A stretch of DNA of 64,000 bases, taken from the NCBI GenBank assembly GCA_947683425.1, contig CANTUQ010000055.1, forward strand, positions 11,445,501 through 11,509,500, written 5' to 3'. Source of the DNA: Excoecaria cochinchinensis (Eukaryota > Streptophyta > Magnoliopsida > Malpighiales > Euphorbiaceae). Positions within the stretch are counted from its first letter, which is position 1; each line of letters opens with the position of its first letter. A program made the position numbers and the translations under genes. A model generated the notes under the pieces. It did no database searches. It was not told where the DNA came from and worked only from the letters and a program-made list of their open reading frames with translations. Below, piece after piece: positions 34,435 to 45,562 of this stretch.

Positions 34435-35358
34435 CGTTTATGGTTCGAGATTTCGATTCGAAAATACCTCTTTTAACATTTATGATTAAAATTTAATTCA
34501 TAGATTCACCTTCTCTCAAATTTGCATTTGCATATCATTAGAGCCTTAGAATACGCTAGTTTGGTCCCTCTTTTAGCCCCGGTGCGTTCCTGAAGCACCT
34601 CCTCATTTTCACTCAATTTGGGGAAGTGTTAAGGATAATCACCAGCCCAAGCCACGTACCTTAATGGTATATCAAAATGGTGACCCGATCGGTCGTTATG
34701 CTCGTGATGAGCTAGACCCGTCGGCAGGGATCATGCTTGGGTAGCCTTAAAGTAACATCTCCCTTGTCCAAAGCTCATATAATGGCCATAGCTACTTTCC
34801 ACAGGTAATATGAACCCTAATTCCATGCTTGCTGTATGGATCCTCATGTATTGGGTGAGTCCAGATGTCTCGCTTGGTAACCTAGCCAAAGGCTTCCATG
34901 CCCCGGTAGGGCCTTGTCGAAATTTGTGGAACGTCTAAATACATGACGATCACTATCCATCCGCTTGTACATTAGTATAAGAGTGTTATGTTGTCGGTTT
35001 TTCACCGCGCACCATACGTGTCCATTGGGTTCCACGTTAACCCATGTATCAAGCCCACCTAGGAAAGAGACCGCACTACCACGTGTGTGGGAGATATAAG
35101 GTTGGAAGGATCTATCTGCTTGCATGTGTTTGTCTATGTTGCATCAGCACGAGCATGCATTGCATTTTAATCATGCACCATCTTAACAATCTTTGCATTT
35201 CAGCCATCATAGATTCTCCTGGGTGGTCTAGAGGTCCCGACGGACGGTTAAGAAGGACGCCGCTTTTGGGGTTAACAGAATTAGTGTTGGATCAGAGTTC
35301 AGATTCAATCTCAGAAAATAGTGTGGGGTTTTCTCTCGAATCATCAACAGAAGTAAGC
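34435..35358 (+). other. Element F: leader before gag
   Basis: Non-coding leader aligned with those of A and G. A pyrimidine-rich run ending TTTCAG at 35203 precedes a stretch whose protein reading (AIIDSPGW, PDGRL) is shared with G. That stretch may be a 5' coding exon reached by splicing. The first conserved Met (MANPSNESDATRAII) is at 35359. Confidence 0.7.
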
Positions 35359-35997
35359 ATGGCTAATCCATCAAATGAGTCTGATGCAACCCGGGCAATA
35401 ATTGCTGAGGAGGTAGGAAAGAGGATGGAGGAATTTGAAGCCCGCATGATTGCAATGATGGGCAATCTTGCCACCACAATAACTGGGCAACAAGCTGCTG
35501 CTGCCCCTATCCGAGTACCAGCTAAACAAGGGGTTGTAAGAGAAGAGCGTCCTGCTGCAGTTAACCAACCAGTGGTTGACCCACCTGTTGTTGAGCAAAG
35601 AGTGCCTGCACCTATTGAGCGTAGAGAGGGCCCCAGGTCTGAAGCTGAGTTTGGGGGAGATGAGCTAGAGGAGCATACAGTAGCTAAAGAGAAGTCACCG
35701 AAACTGGATGAGGCAATGTGGAGGAAAATGGAAGAGAGATTTGAGACCATGGCAAGGATGATGACCGTGGGAAAAGGAATGAATCCGGAAGACCGAGAGC
35801 TAGATGGGGATGACCTGATTCCCCAGAATTTTAAGATGCCGGATATTCCCAAATTTGATGGCACCTCTGATCCTGCCGCACACATCAAACAATACTCGCT
35901 GGTCATGAAGGGAACGACCTTAACAAGAAAGCAAAAGATAGAGTATTTTTGCTTGAGTCCCACAGGAGCTGCTATTGATTGGTACCATTGGGCTTGA
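35359..35997 (+). pseudogene. gag: Element F: gag N-terminal part, frameshifted
   Basis: Gag capsid precursor. The start at 35359 is chosen because MAN(P/S)...(E)DATRA is the first Met-led stretch shared with G, although the frame is open further upstream. The protein shows a predicted helical N-terminus (AEEVGKRMEEFEARM), a Pro-rich spacer and the capsid start FKMPDIPKFDGTSDPAAHIK (near 35830-35890). At about 35985 one extra T in the codons for WYHG shifts the frame, and translation ends at 35995-35997. The remainder of gag follows in another frame. Confidence 0.85.
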
Positions 35998-36790
35998 GAG
36001 GAGGTCCAAGGAGGATTGGGACTTGCTAACCGAAGAGTTCCTTAAGCAGTACGATTGCAGTACCCGGATGGAGGTCACTTTGAAAGATCTCGAGTTGCTA
36101 CAACAGAAGGCTGGGGAGTCCTTCCACGAGTACCTTACTCGGTGGAGAAACCGGGTTATGGAGATAAAACGCAAACCGGACACTTCTGATCAGATCCGGC
36201 TGTTCATTCGAAATGCTAGCCCCTACTTGAGAGATGGATTGAAAATGAAGGGACTGAAAGACTGGGAATCCCTGAAGGATATCGCCATAGAAGCAGAGGG
36301 AGAATATTTAGCCAAGAGGGCAAACAGCGAGTCCTATGCCAGAAAGGGATACAGCAATCAAGGGACAGCCAAGCCAGCAAGTTCTAGCAGTGGTAACAGA
36401 GTTGGGAAGACTGCCGAGGTGTCTGCAACCGGGGTAAATCAGAGGTATTTCTCCAACTTGGGTAGGCCTTTATCATGGGTACTGAAGAGGCTAATAAAAG
36501 AAGGAAAACTGCAGCCCCTATCACCTAGGCCGGCCAAGACCCAAGGACAGCCAGAGCACAAAGAGAATGAATACTGCGCATTCCACCAACATACCGGGCA
36601 TTTGACGGATGATTGTATAACACTAAGACATCGGGTCCAAGATCTAATTGACAACAAGCAGATCACCGATCCTGAGCAGAGGGAAAGCAAGAAGAAGTCC
36701 GGTTATAATGCAGTGCCACCTCCAGTCTTTATGATTGGATCGAGCCTATCAGAATGGTATGTGATGCAAGACCTATATGGAAATGAGTAT
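35998..36790 (+). pseudogene. gag: Element F: gag C-terminal part
   Basis: Out-of-frame continuation readable from about 35985: KEDWDLLTEEFLKQYDCSTR, FHEYLTRWRNRVMEIKRKPD, a zinc knuckle YCAFHQHTGHLTDDC near 36575-36615, and PPPVFMIGSSLSEWYVMQDL. At about 36785 homology with G jumps ahead by some 1.4 kb: the gag C-terminal tail and the whole aspartic protease (VDDGSS in G) are deleted. F therefore cannot process its own polyprotein. Confidence 0.85.
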
Positions 36791-38555
36791 GTCGCTATTA
36801 CTCGCCCTGCAGTGGATGGAGAAGATAGTGGAACCAGAGCCGAAGAGTGAAGATCTCAAGATTTCACCAAGCCAGGAAGCCAAAGCACAGTCAGCTGCAG
36901 CATCGGCGTTGACTGAAGTTGATAGTCATTTAGATTCTCTTTTTATACCAGAACTCTTTGAGGACAATGTTAATGTTTCTGATTATGTTAATGAGATGAA
37001 CAACTTTGCTTACTTGTGTGACGTTTCTGATGATTTCATTTCGCATGATCATAAGCATGATGCATTCATTTTTGATATTAATTCAACTGGCACAACTGCA
37101 TTTAATCTCGGAACTTTGGAAAATCCAAAGGAAATTTTGCTAGCATCAGACATAACTCCTGAAGAGAGAATAAAATTTGAGAGAATATTAAAAAAATATG
37201 AAAAAGTCTTTGCCTGGACCTATGAGGATATGCCAGGAATAGATCGAGATGTTGCCGAACATGCCATCCCAACTTACCCAGAGTTTAAACCAGTCAAGCA
37301 AAAGCTTCGGAGGCTTAGGCCAGAGTGGGCACAGAAAGTGAAAGAGGAGATCCATAAGCAGATTGACGCTAAGTTCCTGATAGAGGTTCAATACCCAACA
37401 TGGTTAGCTAATGTGGTTCCTGTAGCTAAGAAGGACGGTAAGGTTCGAGTATGCGTTGACTATCGAGACCTGAACAAGGCCTGTCCGAAAGATGATTTCC
37501 CTCTTCCTCATATTGATGTGCTGGTAGATAGTGCTGCTGCTTGCATGATGTATAGCTTTGTGGATGGATACGCAGGGTACAATCAAAATCTTAACAAGAT
37601 AGTGGACCGGATCAAGACAGCCTTTATCACCGAGTGGGGGACATATGCCTACCGAGTTATGCCTTTTGGGTTGAAAAATGCAGGAGCGACTTATCAGAGG
37701 ATGGCGACCAAGGTTCTCAATGACTTAATCCACAAAGAAGTGGAGGTGTACGTTGATGACATGATGATTAAGTTGGCTACCAGGGAAGGTCACTTTGAGG
37801 CTTTAGAAAAGTTCTTTCAAAGAATTAGCAAGTACGATTTGCGCCTCAATCCCAAGAAGTGCCTTTTTGGAGTTACATCAGGAAAGTTGTTAGGCCATGT
37901 AGTAAGCCAGAGGGGAATCGAGGTAGATCCCGATAAAGTCAAAGCCATAAGAGAGATGCCAGTGCCCAAGAAGGAGAAGGACGTCAGAAGTTTCTTAGGA
38001 AAGCTTCAGTACATCAGCCGATTTATTGCCAAGCTAACTTCAGTATGTGAGCCTATTTTCAAGCTTCTTAGGAAGAATCAGCCGATGATATGGAACGATG
38101 ACTGTCAACTGGCCTTTGACACCATTAAGGACTATCTGCTAAATCCTCCGGTACTAAGACCACCACGCCATGCTAAACCACTAATCCTGTACCTAGCTGT
38201 GGAAGATAACTCAGTGGGTGCTATGATGTCTCAAGAGGACGATTTTGGTGTGGAATTTGCAGTTTATTATCTTAGCAAGAAATTCCTACCGTACGAAGCC
38301 AAATATGTAGAGGTAGAAAAGATTTGTTTAGCAGTTATCTGGGCTTCTAAGAAATTGCGGCACTACTTTCATTCCTTCAAGGTACAAACGGTTGCCAAAC
38401 ATAATCCGCTCAGATACCTCCAAGAAGCACCCTCTCTACTAGGGAAGATGGGAAGATGGTTACTGCTGTTGCAGGAATTTGATATTGAGTACATGACCAA
38501 GAAAACCATTAAGGGAAGAGCGGGTAGCAGAATTCTTAGCCGAGCATCCTATTGA
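36791..38555 (+). pseudogene. pol: Element F: RT and RNase H
   Basis: Frame open from the deletion point through the acidic linker (DSLFIPELFEDNVNVSDYVN) into reverse transcriptase: VRVCVDYRDLNKACPKDDFP, FGLKNAGATYQRMATK and VYVDDMMIKL (catalytic YVDD near 37748). RNase H follows (YYLSKKFLPYEAKYVEVEK). The usual first RNase H Asp context (TDAS in many Ty3 elements) is replaced by LYLAVED, in line with a relaxed old RNase H backed up by aRH. An inserted G in the codons after TIKGRA (about 38522) shifts the frame and ends it at 38553-38555. Confidence 0.85.
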
Positions 38556-38786
38556 AGGAGATCAGTTTGAATACAACTTCCCAGATGAAGATGTTACGGC
38601 CATAGCAGTGCAAGGGTGGCAATTATTCTTTGATGGAGCAGTCAATAATAAGGGAGCAGGCGTAGGAGTTATTCTTACGACCCCAGATGGTGAAAGACTA
38701 CCATTGGCTAAGAAGCTGAGGTATAAGGCTACCAATAATGAAGCAGAATATGAAGCTTGCATCTTTGGATTGGAAGCATTACTCGC
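38556..38786 (+). pseudogene. pol: Element F: N-terminal part of aRH, cut by G
   Basis: Archaeal-type RNase H start: QGWQLFFDGAVNNKGAGVGV with the first catalytic Asp, then NNEAEYEACIFGLEALLA. It is interrupted at 38787 by the 5' LTR of G; the remainder continues at 56033 after the duplicated CTCGC (38782-38786). Confidence 0.9.
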
Positions 38787-39158
38787 TGTAAGCACCGTGT
38801 CCTGGAACAGTCCGGATCAGAGGTTACCCTATGAGGAAATCAATGTTCGAGGCCTGTACAGGAGGCTGAAGTTGGAGGTTTTAGTCCCGCGTTCCATGAG
38901 AAATGAGGTTTTTCTACACTTCAGGGGCAGAGGGGGAGAAAACGGGAGTTTTCTGAGTCAAAAAGGGTTTTTTGTCCTCCACAGACGGCCAGCCCGTCTG
39001 TGGAAGTAGCCCGTCGCTTTGAGTCACCGACGGCTTGGGGGATTTTCCGACGCCCGTCGGAAAGTCACCGCCCCTGTCAGGAGCCGCCTGGTTTCCCGGG
39101 GCACGCAACCGTTCCGACGCCCGCCCCTACGCACCGACGCCCGTCGGTCGTGTCTGGC

Positions 39159-39167
39159 TATATAAGG
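39159..39167 (+). promoter_or_regulatory. TATA box of the G LTR
   Basis: TATATAAGG, right after the cluster of GACGCCCGTCGG palindromes. The copy in the 3' LTR is at 54410-54418. A matching TATATAAGG follows similar GC-rich words at 50055 in the accessory region. Confidence 0.8.
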
Positions 39168-40621
39168 TCCGGATTTCCACTTCAAATGGGTTGGAAAATT
39201 TTTCAAGGGAGGAAACTCTGCCAAAATTCAAGCACGTTTTCTCTCTCTTCCAAATACACCTTTTTCTAAAGAACTTTATTGAATCAAAGATCAAATCGGT
39301 CAAAGGAACTAAAAGCTAATTAGTTTTCTTTAGATCTTGACTCCAAACTCGATTTTCTGAAGGATTAAAGGTGAAATATCTCATTTTCTTCCTCTAATCT
39401 TTCACTGTTGTTTCTCGTGGAACGCGCGGGGATCTAACCGACACCTAAATTCTACCCAAGGCAACTATCTGAGGGTAAATATCTCCGGATTCTCTCTCTA
39501 TTTTTACCTCATATGTAATCATTTATTATTTATTTATTCATTCTGTGAAACTTTTGAATACTTGTCATTGTCTTTCTTCATATTGATTACCCCATTTCCC
39601 CTTTTTAAATAAAACTTGCTTTTGATCTTGAAAAGGCCCCTTTTTTTTCTCTCTCTTTCTTTCTCTTCTGTTTTGCGGAGACAGAGGTGACCGACGGGTC
39701 ATCTGCATGACCGACGCCCGTCGGTCACCTACCTCTGGACACCCTTCTCGAGTGACAAACGGGCATGTCAACTTACCAAACCGACGCCCGTCGGTCAACC
39801 AAGAAGGGCCGTCGGTGGGTCCTGACTCCATTTCCGTTGATCATTCTTCATCTCTATTCAGTCTCTTCGTTTTCTTATGTGTTAATTTTATGAATGTTAA
39901 CATCTCTTAATTTTTTGTGAGTGTATATTGGTCCTCTTGGATAATTTCGAGCTTGAGTGGCTGCCTACCATGCATGGTGGATTTCGTCCGGTTTAGTTTC
40001 CTTAAACCTCTTGATTTATTTCTCTCGTTTTTTATTCATTGATTATTTTATGTGTATGAGTAAGCTCTTTTTATCCCGTTAAATGTAAAACAGATTAACG
40101 ATTTGTATTCAAATAAAAGTGAGTTTTGTATAAAATGCAAAAGGGTCCAACGCCCTATTTTCATCCAATAAAAATCATCACATGTCAAACATCCCGTTTT
40201 TTTGATAACTATGCATGCGAGGACCAAAGTCCGCAAAATAAACAATGTCCCGATTTGTGTATGAATTGCACATTTATAAAAGGGAGTTGTATTCCGCTCC
40301 TTGTATTATTGTAATTTATCGCTTTTGATATTTATTCTGCTCATTTACTGCTTTTCAAAATGTGAATAAATGCGCTTTTTTAATTAAACTGCATAGTGTG
40401 GAGAGAGAGCGAATTAATGATATTAAAATTTGATCATAAACTAATTGAGGTAGAAATAGATGAGAAATCCCGGACCCAGCTCTAGTCTTTGGGCTCAAGA
40501 GGTTAGAGGTTATCCTTCAAGATACTTCTTGAGTCACGAGGCTTTAGCGCTAATCCTAGGCCTCATGGCTCAATATGGATAAAAAGCGCAGTCTTAGGCT
40601 CTCCGAGGCGACAGAAACTTT

Positions 40622-40648
40622 CCCAATGTTCTATTGGGTGGCGACTCC
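40622..40648 (+). other. U5 hairpin plus second primer-binding core, G
   Basis: CCCAAT-GTTCT-ATTGGG (40622-40638) followed by TGGCGACTCC (40639-40648), 144 nt before the true primer site. Confidence 0.8.
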
Positions 40649-40782
40649 ATGAAACCTCCGTGTTGCTCAACATAGACGCACTTGCGATTCATCGTAAGCT
40701 GCCAACGGACCCGCAAATGCCCCGGTCGCCCATGTGCGGGCGGCCCGGAAGGGCGGCGCTCGGTATCCGGCGCGCGTCACAG

Positions 40783-40800
40783 TGGCGACTCCGCTGGGGA
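40783..40800 (+). promoter_or_regulatory. Primer-binding site of G (tRNA-Arg)
   Basis: TGGCGACTCCGCTGGGGA, one base after the LTR, identical to that of F and fully complementary to the tRNA-Arg 3' end. Confidence 0.9.
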
Positions 40801-41692
40801 TGTTTGTGGTTCGAGATTTCAATTTGAAAATACCTCTTTTAACATTTATGATTAAAATTTAATTCATGAATTCACTTTCTCTCAAATTTGCATTTGCATA
40901 TCATTAGAGCCTTAGAATACGCTAGTTTGGTCCCTCTTCTAGCCCCGGTGCGTTCCTGAAGCACCTCCTCATTTTCACTCAATTTGGGGAAGTGTTAAGG
41001 ATAATCACCAGCCCAAGCCACGTACCTTAATGGTATATCAAAATGATGACCCGATCGGTCGCTATGCTCGTGATGAGCTAGACCCGTCGGCAGGGATCAT
41101 GCTTGGGTAGCCTCAAAGAAACATCTCCCTTGTCCAAAGCTCATGTAATGACTGTAGTCACTTTCCACAGGTGAAATGAACCTTAAATCTCATGCTTGCT
41201 GTATGGATCCTTACGTATTGGACGAATCCAAATATCTCACTTGGTAACCTAGCCAAAGGCTATCATGCCCCGTTAGGGCCATGTTGAAATTTATGGAGCG
41301 TCCGAATACGTGACGATCATTATCCATCCGCTTGTACATTAGCATAGGAGTGTTATGCTGCCGGTTTTTCGCCGCGCACCATACGCGCCTATTGGGTTCC
41401 CTGTTAACCCATGGGCCAATCCCACCTAGGAAAGAGACTGCACGACCACGTATGTGGGAGAAATAAGGGTGGAAGGACCTATTTGCTTGCTTGTGCTCTG
41501 TAAATGATGCATATCACGATCATGCATTATACCTACATTTCATGCATCATTCTAACTTTTGTCCCTGCAGCCATCATAGATCTGCCCAGGTGGACTAGAT
41601 CACCGACCGGACGACTGATCCGAGTTCTTGAGCTGTCAGATAGAGAGGGTCTGCCCGAGATTTTATCAGAAGTAAGTGGCACGGTATCTCAG
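40801..41692 (+). other. Element G: leader before gag
   Basis: Non-coding leader homologous to those of F and A (shared GATAATCACCAGCCCAAGCC and AGCTAGACCCGTCGGCAGGG). From 41571 it is open in the gag frame (AAIIDLPRW, SPTGRLIR, shared with F) without a Met in the shared part, so it may be translated only from a spliced or upstream-initiated mRNA. Confidence 0.7.
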
Positions 41693-44600
41693 ATGGCAAA
41701 TTCACCCAGGGGGGAAGATGCCACCAGGGCCATGATTGTCGAAGAAGTGGGCCGCCGTTTCGAGGAATTCGAGGGTAGAATGATGAATATGTTGACCGCT
41801 TTAGCACAGCAGAATGCTCAGCCGAATGCTCCACAGAATCCCCCTCCTCCTCCTCCAGTAAGACTGAACGAGCCTGAAGAAGAAAGGTTTGAAAGGCGAG
41901 AGGAGCCCGTTAGGCCGCCACCAGTAGAGTTGAGATCAGTGGCTTCGGGAGAGCTGAGAAGAAGGCCAGTGCTGAGAATTGATGACGATAGAGATATCGA
42001 GGATGATAGGTTGAGCATGGCATCCGAAAAGGGGAAGGCACCTCAGGCTGATGATTTTATTTTGAAAAAGATGGAAGAGAGGTTCGAGGCCATGGCTCGT
42101 ATGATAGGTAGAGCCCACGGGATGAATCCTGAGGATAGGGAGCTGGACGGAGAGGATCCGATCCCTTATAATTTCAAAATGCCGGATGTGCCGAAATTCG
42201 ATGGTACTTCTGATCCTACTGCACATGTGAAGCAATATTCTCTAGTCATGAAGGGGACCACATTGTCCAAGAAGCAGAAAGTGGAATACTTTTGTCTGAG
42301 TCTGACCTCTCATGCCATAGATTGGTATCACGGCCTTGACCATCGCACTAAAGAAGATTGGGATCTGCTCACTGAGGAATTTTTGAAACAATATGACTGT
42401 AACACCAGAATGGAGGTGACTCTGAAAGATCTTGAGTTGCTCCAACAGAAGGCCGGGGAATCCTTCCATGAGTACCTTACCCGATGGCGGAACCGGGTAA
42501 TGGAGATGCGCCGAAAGCCTGATACCCAAGATCAAATTCGTCTCTTCATTAAGAACGCGAGCCCGTACTTGAAGGAGGGATTGAGGATGAAGGGGTTGAA
42601 AGACTGGGAGTCTCTCAAGGATATAGCCATCGAAGCAGAAGGGGAGTTTTTGACCCAGAAAGCTAACAATGATAATTTTGCCAAAAGGGGTAACCCCGGT
42701 CAAGGAGCTAGTAGGCCGGCAGGTCCCAGTAACAGCACTAGAAGAATGGGTGAAGTGTCTGCTACTGAGGTAGCCACCCCGAGGAAGTTTTCGAACTTAG
42801 GAAGACCATTATCCTGGGTCTTGAAGAGGCTGATGAAGGAGGGAAAATTGCGTCCTCTAACTCCTAGGCCAGCTCCGACACAAGGGAAACCGGGACATAA
42901 GGACAACGAATTCTGTGCATTCCACCAGTACTCGGGCCATGTCACTGATAAATGCAAAGCGCTTCGGCACTCGATTCAAGACTTGATCGATAGCAAGCAA
43001 ATCTCTGACCCTGAGAGGAGAGAAGCTGAGAAGAGGCCTGGTTATAATGCTGTACCCCCACCTGTGTTCATGATCCAATCTAGCCTGCCAGAGTGGTACG
43101 TGCTACAAGATCTGTATGGGAATGAGGAATCTACTGTCGGTAACTCCGAGGATCAAAAGGAGAGAGCAGTTGTGGCGACTCTTGATTGTTGGTCCAGCAG
43201 TGAGAGCGGTGGAGAAGCCGAGGGTGAAGAAGGATTGAACCTTGATCTGTGGGGCTCCGACGAAGAAGAGGGAGAGGTAGGCGCTGTCACTAGAAGTGGA
43301 AGGGTGATCCCTGAGATTGCAAAGTTACCTGAGCCAGTACAGCCAGTGGCAGAGAAAGGGCCAGAGGAGGAGCAGATTATAAAGCAATTGAAGAAGACCA
43401 CAGCTCAGATATCCATTTGGGATTTGTTGAGGCAATCCCCCTCTCATAGGCAGAAGGTAGTAGAGGCTTTGGTTGAAGCCACAGTTGCCACCACTATTTC
43501 CCCATCAGAGCTTTTGGGTCTAATCAAAGGAGGATCCGAGGAGAGGTTGATCTTTTCCGACGTCGACTTACCGGCAGAAGGCCGTAATCATAACCGACCC
43601 TTATACATTAAGGCGCAGATTAGCGGCAAGCACACTGCTTGCGTTATGGTGGACGATGGGTCTTCTATCAACGTCTGCCCTTTGATAGCTTTGCAAGCTT
43701 TTGGCTTAAGCGAGGATATGCTCAGCGGGTCCGACCTGACTATCACGGCCTACGATAACTCGAGGAGGCAAGCCTCGGGAACCTTCAGGACTTTGGTCAA
43801 GACGGGACCTATCGAAGTGGAGGTTGAATTTGTGGTTCTGCCCATTCCTGCTAATTTCTCGGCTTTGCTAGGGAGACCATGGTTTCATAAATTAGGGGGA
43901 GTGCCATCCACACTGCATCAGATGAAAAAATTCCCGCACGAAGGAGAGGTGGTAACTATCAAGGCGGCCAGGGAGAACCAGGTCTCAGCGCTAGAAATTG
44001 CCAATCAGCCATTCAGCGGTTTTCATGTATCTATGATAAAGGAAGAGCACGGATCAGGAGATTGCCTGGCTGTTGTTAATATGATGAGGAAGATGCACTA
44101 TCTTCCTGGGGCTGGATTGGGCAGAAACTCCCAAGGATTGCAGACCGCGATCACCACTCGAGGGCAAAAGAACCGGAAAGGTCTGGGGTACAGAGGTGGT
44201 TTTAGCAAGAAGAGAGTAACAGACAGGATCCCCCACATTTCAGAAAGCTTTGTCCCCGCATCCTCAGTATGTGCTTATACTGGCGAAAATGAACCGCAGT
44301 GGGTAGATGGGAGGATTGTCCCTGGCTTTGAAATTTTTAATGATGTGTATGACTGGAATGTCGGGTTTGTCAAGACCGCTGAAGGCTTTTGGGATGAAGA
44401 AGTCATGACTCAGGGGATCATTTGGGACAAGTGCGAGCTTGAGGAGGTCGTTACTGAGAGAATGGTAGCTGCCAGGCTAAAAGGAAAAGGGAAGGTAGCA
44501 GATTTAGAGATGGGACTAGAGGATTTGCAGATTTCTTCTGACGTGCCTGAAGGGCCTCTGCTAGACCAGAAAGTCAATGAGCAAGCTGCAGCGGCGTCAA

Positions 44601-45562
44601 CCTCGGGAGTGGCAGTGGAAGACTCTAGCCTAGATTGTCTTTTTATTCCAGAACTCTTTTATGATGTAAATGATAACAATAATATTATCAATAAGATGAA
44701 CAATTTCACTTATTTGTGCGACGTTTCTGATAATTTTAACATGCATGAACATGATCATATTCCATCAATTTTTTACATTGATTCTACTGGCACAACGCCT
44801 TTCAATCTTGGAACCTCGGAAAATCCGAGAGAAATTCTAATAGCATCAAATATAACTCCTGAGGAGAGAAAAAATTTTGAGAGAATAATAAGAAAACATG
44901 AAAAAGTCTTTGCCTGGACCTACGAGGATATGTCGGGGATTGACCGAGCCGTGGCGGAGCATGCCATCCCGACTTACCCAGATTGCAGGCCTGTGAAGCA
45001 GAAGTTGCGAAGGCTGAGGCCAGAATGGGCTGACAAGGTTAAGGAGGAAATCCGACAGCAGATCGAAGCTAAGTTTCTGGTGGAAGTCCAGTACCCTACT
45101 TGGTTGGCGAATGTGGTTCCTGTGGCTAAGAAGAACGGAAAGGTCAGGGTGTGCGTGGATTATCGAGATCTTAACAAAGCCTGTCCTAAAGATGATTTTC
45201 CACTACCCCATATTGATGTATTGATAGACAGCGCCGCCAATTGCGCGATGTACAGCTTTGGGGATGGATATGTGGGCTACAACCAGATCCTGAACAAGAT
45301 AGCTGACCGGGTTAAGACCGCTTTTATCACGGAGTGGGGTACCTATGCTTATCGGGTTATGCCTTTCGGCCTGAAGAATGCAGGGGCCACATACCAAAGG
45401 ATGGCAACCAAGATCCTAAGCGACCTGATTCACAAAGAAGTGGAGGTATATGTCGATGATATGATGGTCAAATCGGCCACCCGAGAGGGACACTTTGAAG
45501 CTCTAGAGAAGTTCTTCACCCGGATCGACAAGTATAATCTGCGACTTAATCCCAAGAAGTGA
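41693..45562 (+). CDS. gag-pol: Element G: gag, aspartic protease and most of RT (polyprotein part 1)
   Basis: Start chosen at MANSPRGEDATRAMIVEEVG (41693), the first Met shared with F; the frame is open from 41504. Order: helical N-terminus; Pro/acidic spacer; capsid (FKMPDVPKFDGTSDPTAHVK, nucleotides about 42175-42235); zinc knuckle FCAFHQYSGHVTDKC near 42911-42955; acidic tail; protease with CVMVDDGSSINVCPLIALQA near 43640-43690 and LLGRPWFHK; glycine-rich segment GLGRNSQGL; Asp/Asn-rich linker; RT with VDYRDLNKACPKDDFPLPHI and catalytic YVDD (45449-45460). A TGA at 45560-45562 replaces the Cys codon of C and F (LNPKK-stop-IFGV). Everything upstream is uninterrupted over about 1290 codons. 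Confidence 0.93.
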   Translation: MANSPRGEDATRAMIVEEVGRRFEEFEGRMMNMLTALAQQNAQPNAPQNPPPPPPVRLNEPEEERFERREEPVRPPPVELRSVASGELRRRPVLRIDDDRDIEDDRLSMASEKGKAPQADDFILKKMEERFEAMARMIGRAHGMNPEDRELDGEDPIPYNFKMPDVPKFDGTSDPTAHVKQYSLVMKGTTLSKKQKVEYFCLSLTSHAIDWYHGLDHRTKEDWDLLTEEFLKQYDCNTRMEVTLKDLELLQQKAGESFHEYLTRWRNRVMEMRRKPDTQDQIRLFIKNASPYLKEGLRMKGLKDWESLKDIAIEAEGEFLTQKANNDNFAKRGNPGQGASRPAGPSNSTRRMGEVSATEVATPRKFSNLGRPLSWVLKRLMKEGKLRPLTPRPAPTQGKPGHKDNEFCAFHQYSGHVTDKCKALRHSIQDLIDSKQISDPERREAEKRPGYNAVPPPVFMIQSSLPEWYVLQDLYGNEESTVGNSEDQKERAVVATLDCWSSSESGGEAEGEEGLNLDLWGSDEEEGEVGAVTRSGRVIPEIAKLPEPVQPVAEKGPEEEQIIKQLKKTTAQISIWDLLRQSPSHRQKVVEALVEATVATTISPSELLGLIKGGSEERLIFSDVDLPAEGRNHNRPLYIKAQISGKHTACVMVDDGSSINVCPLIALQAFGLSEDMLSGSDLTITAYDNSRRQASGTFRTLVKTGPIEVEVEFVVLPIPANFSALLGRPWFHKLGGVPSTLHQMKKFPHEGEVVTIKAARENQVSALEIANQPFSGFHVSMIKEEHGSGDCLAVVNMMRKMHYLPGAGLGRNSQGLQTAITTRGQKNRKGLGYRGGFSKKRVTDRIPHISESFVPASSVCAYTGENEPQWVDGRIVPGFEIFNDVYDWNVGFVKTAEGFWDEEVMTQGIIWDKCELEEVVTERMVAARLKGKGKVADLEMGLEDLQISSDVPEGPLLDQKVNEQAAAASTSGVAVEDSSLDCLFIPELFYDVNDNNNIINKMNNFTYLCDVSDNFNMHEHDHIPSIFYIDSTGTTPFNLGTSENPREILIASNITPEERKNFERIIRKHEKVFAWTYEDMSGIDRAVAEHAIPTYPDCRPVKQKLRRLRPEWADKVKEEIRQQIEAKFLVEVQYPTWLANVVPVAKKNGKVRVCVDYRDLNKACPKDDFPLPHIDVLIDSAANCAMYSFGDGYVGYNQILNKIADRVKTAFITEWGTYAYRVMPFGLKNAGATYQRMATKILSDLIHKEVEVYVDDMMVKSATREGHFEALEKFFTRIDKYNLRLNPKK

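Larger units (their letters stand above)
38787..40781 (+). mobile_element. Element G: 5' LTR (1995 bp)
   Basis: TGTAAGCACCGTGTCCTGGA ... GCGCGTCACA. Promoter side: hairpin CCACAGACGG-CCAGC-CCGTCTGTGG (38979-39003), two CCGACG-CC-CGTCGG palindromes (about 39040-39150) and TATATAAGG (39159-39167). Transcribed side: donor-like GAGGGTAAAT (intron side from 39475), palindrome TGACCGACG-CC-CGTCGGTCA (39708-39727), GGAC-CAAA-GTCC (40221-40232), GGAG-TTGTATTCCG-CTCC (40283-40300) and the U5 block (40622-40648). Confidence 0.95.
39475..41570 (+). other. Putative LTR-to-gag intron of G
   Basis: 5' side CTGAGG^GTAAAT in the LTR, 3' side TTTTGTCCCTGCAG^CCATC just before the gag reading frame. The donor motif is conserved in B, D and F (GAGGGTAAAY) and replaced by GAG^GTAAGT in E. 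The acceptor position is conserved in A and F although the pyrimidine run differs (TTTTGTAG, TTTGCATTTCAG). Splicing would remove U5, the primer site and the leader from a sub-genomic mRNA. Inferred from sequence only. Confidence 0.45.
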
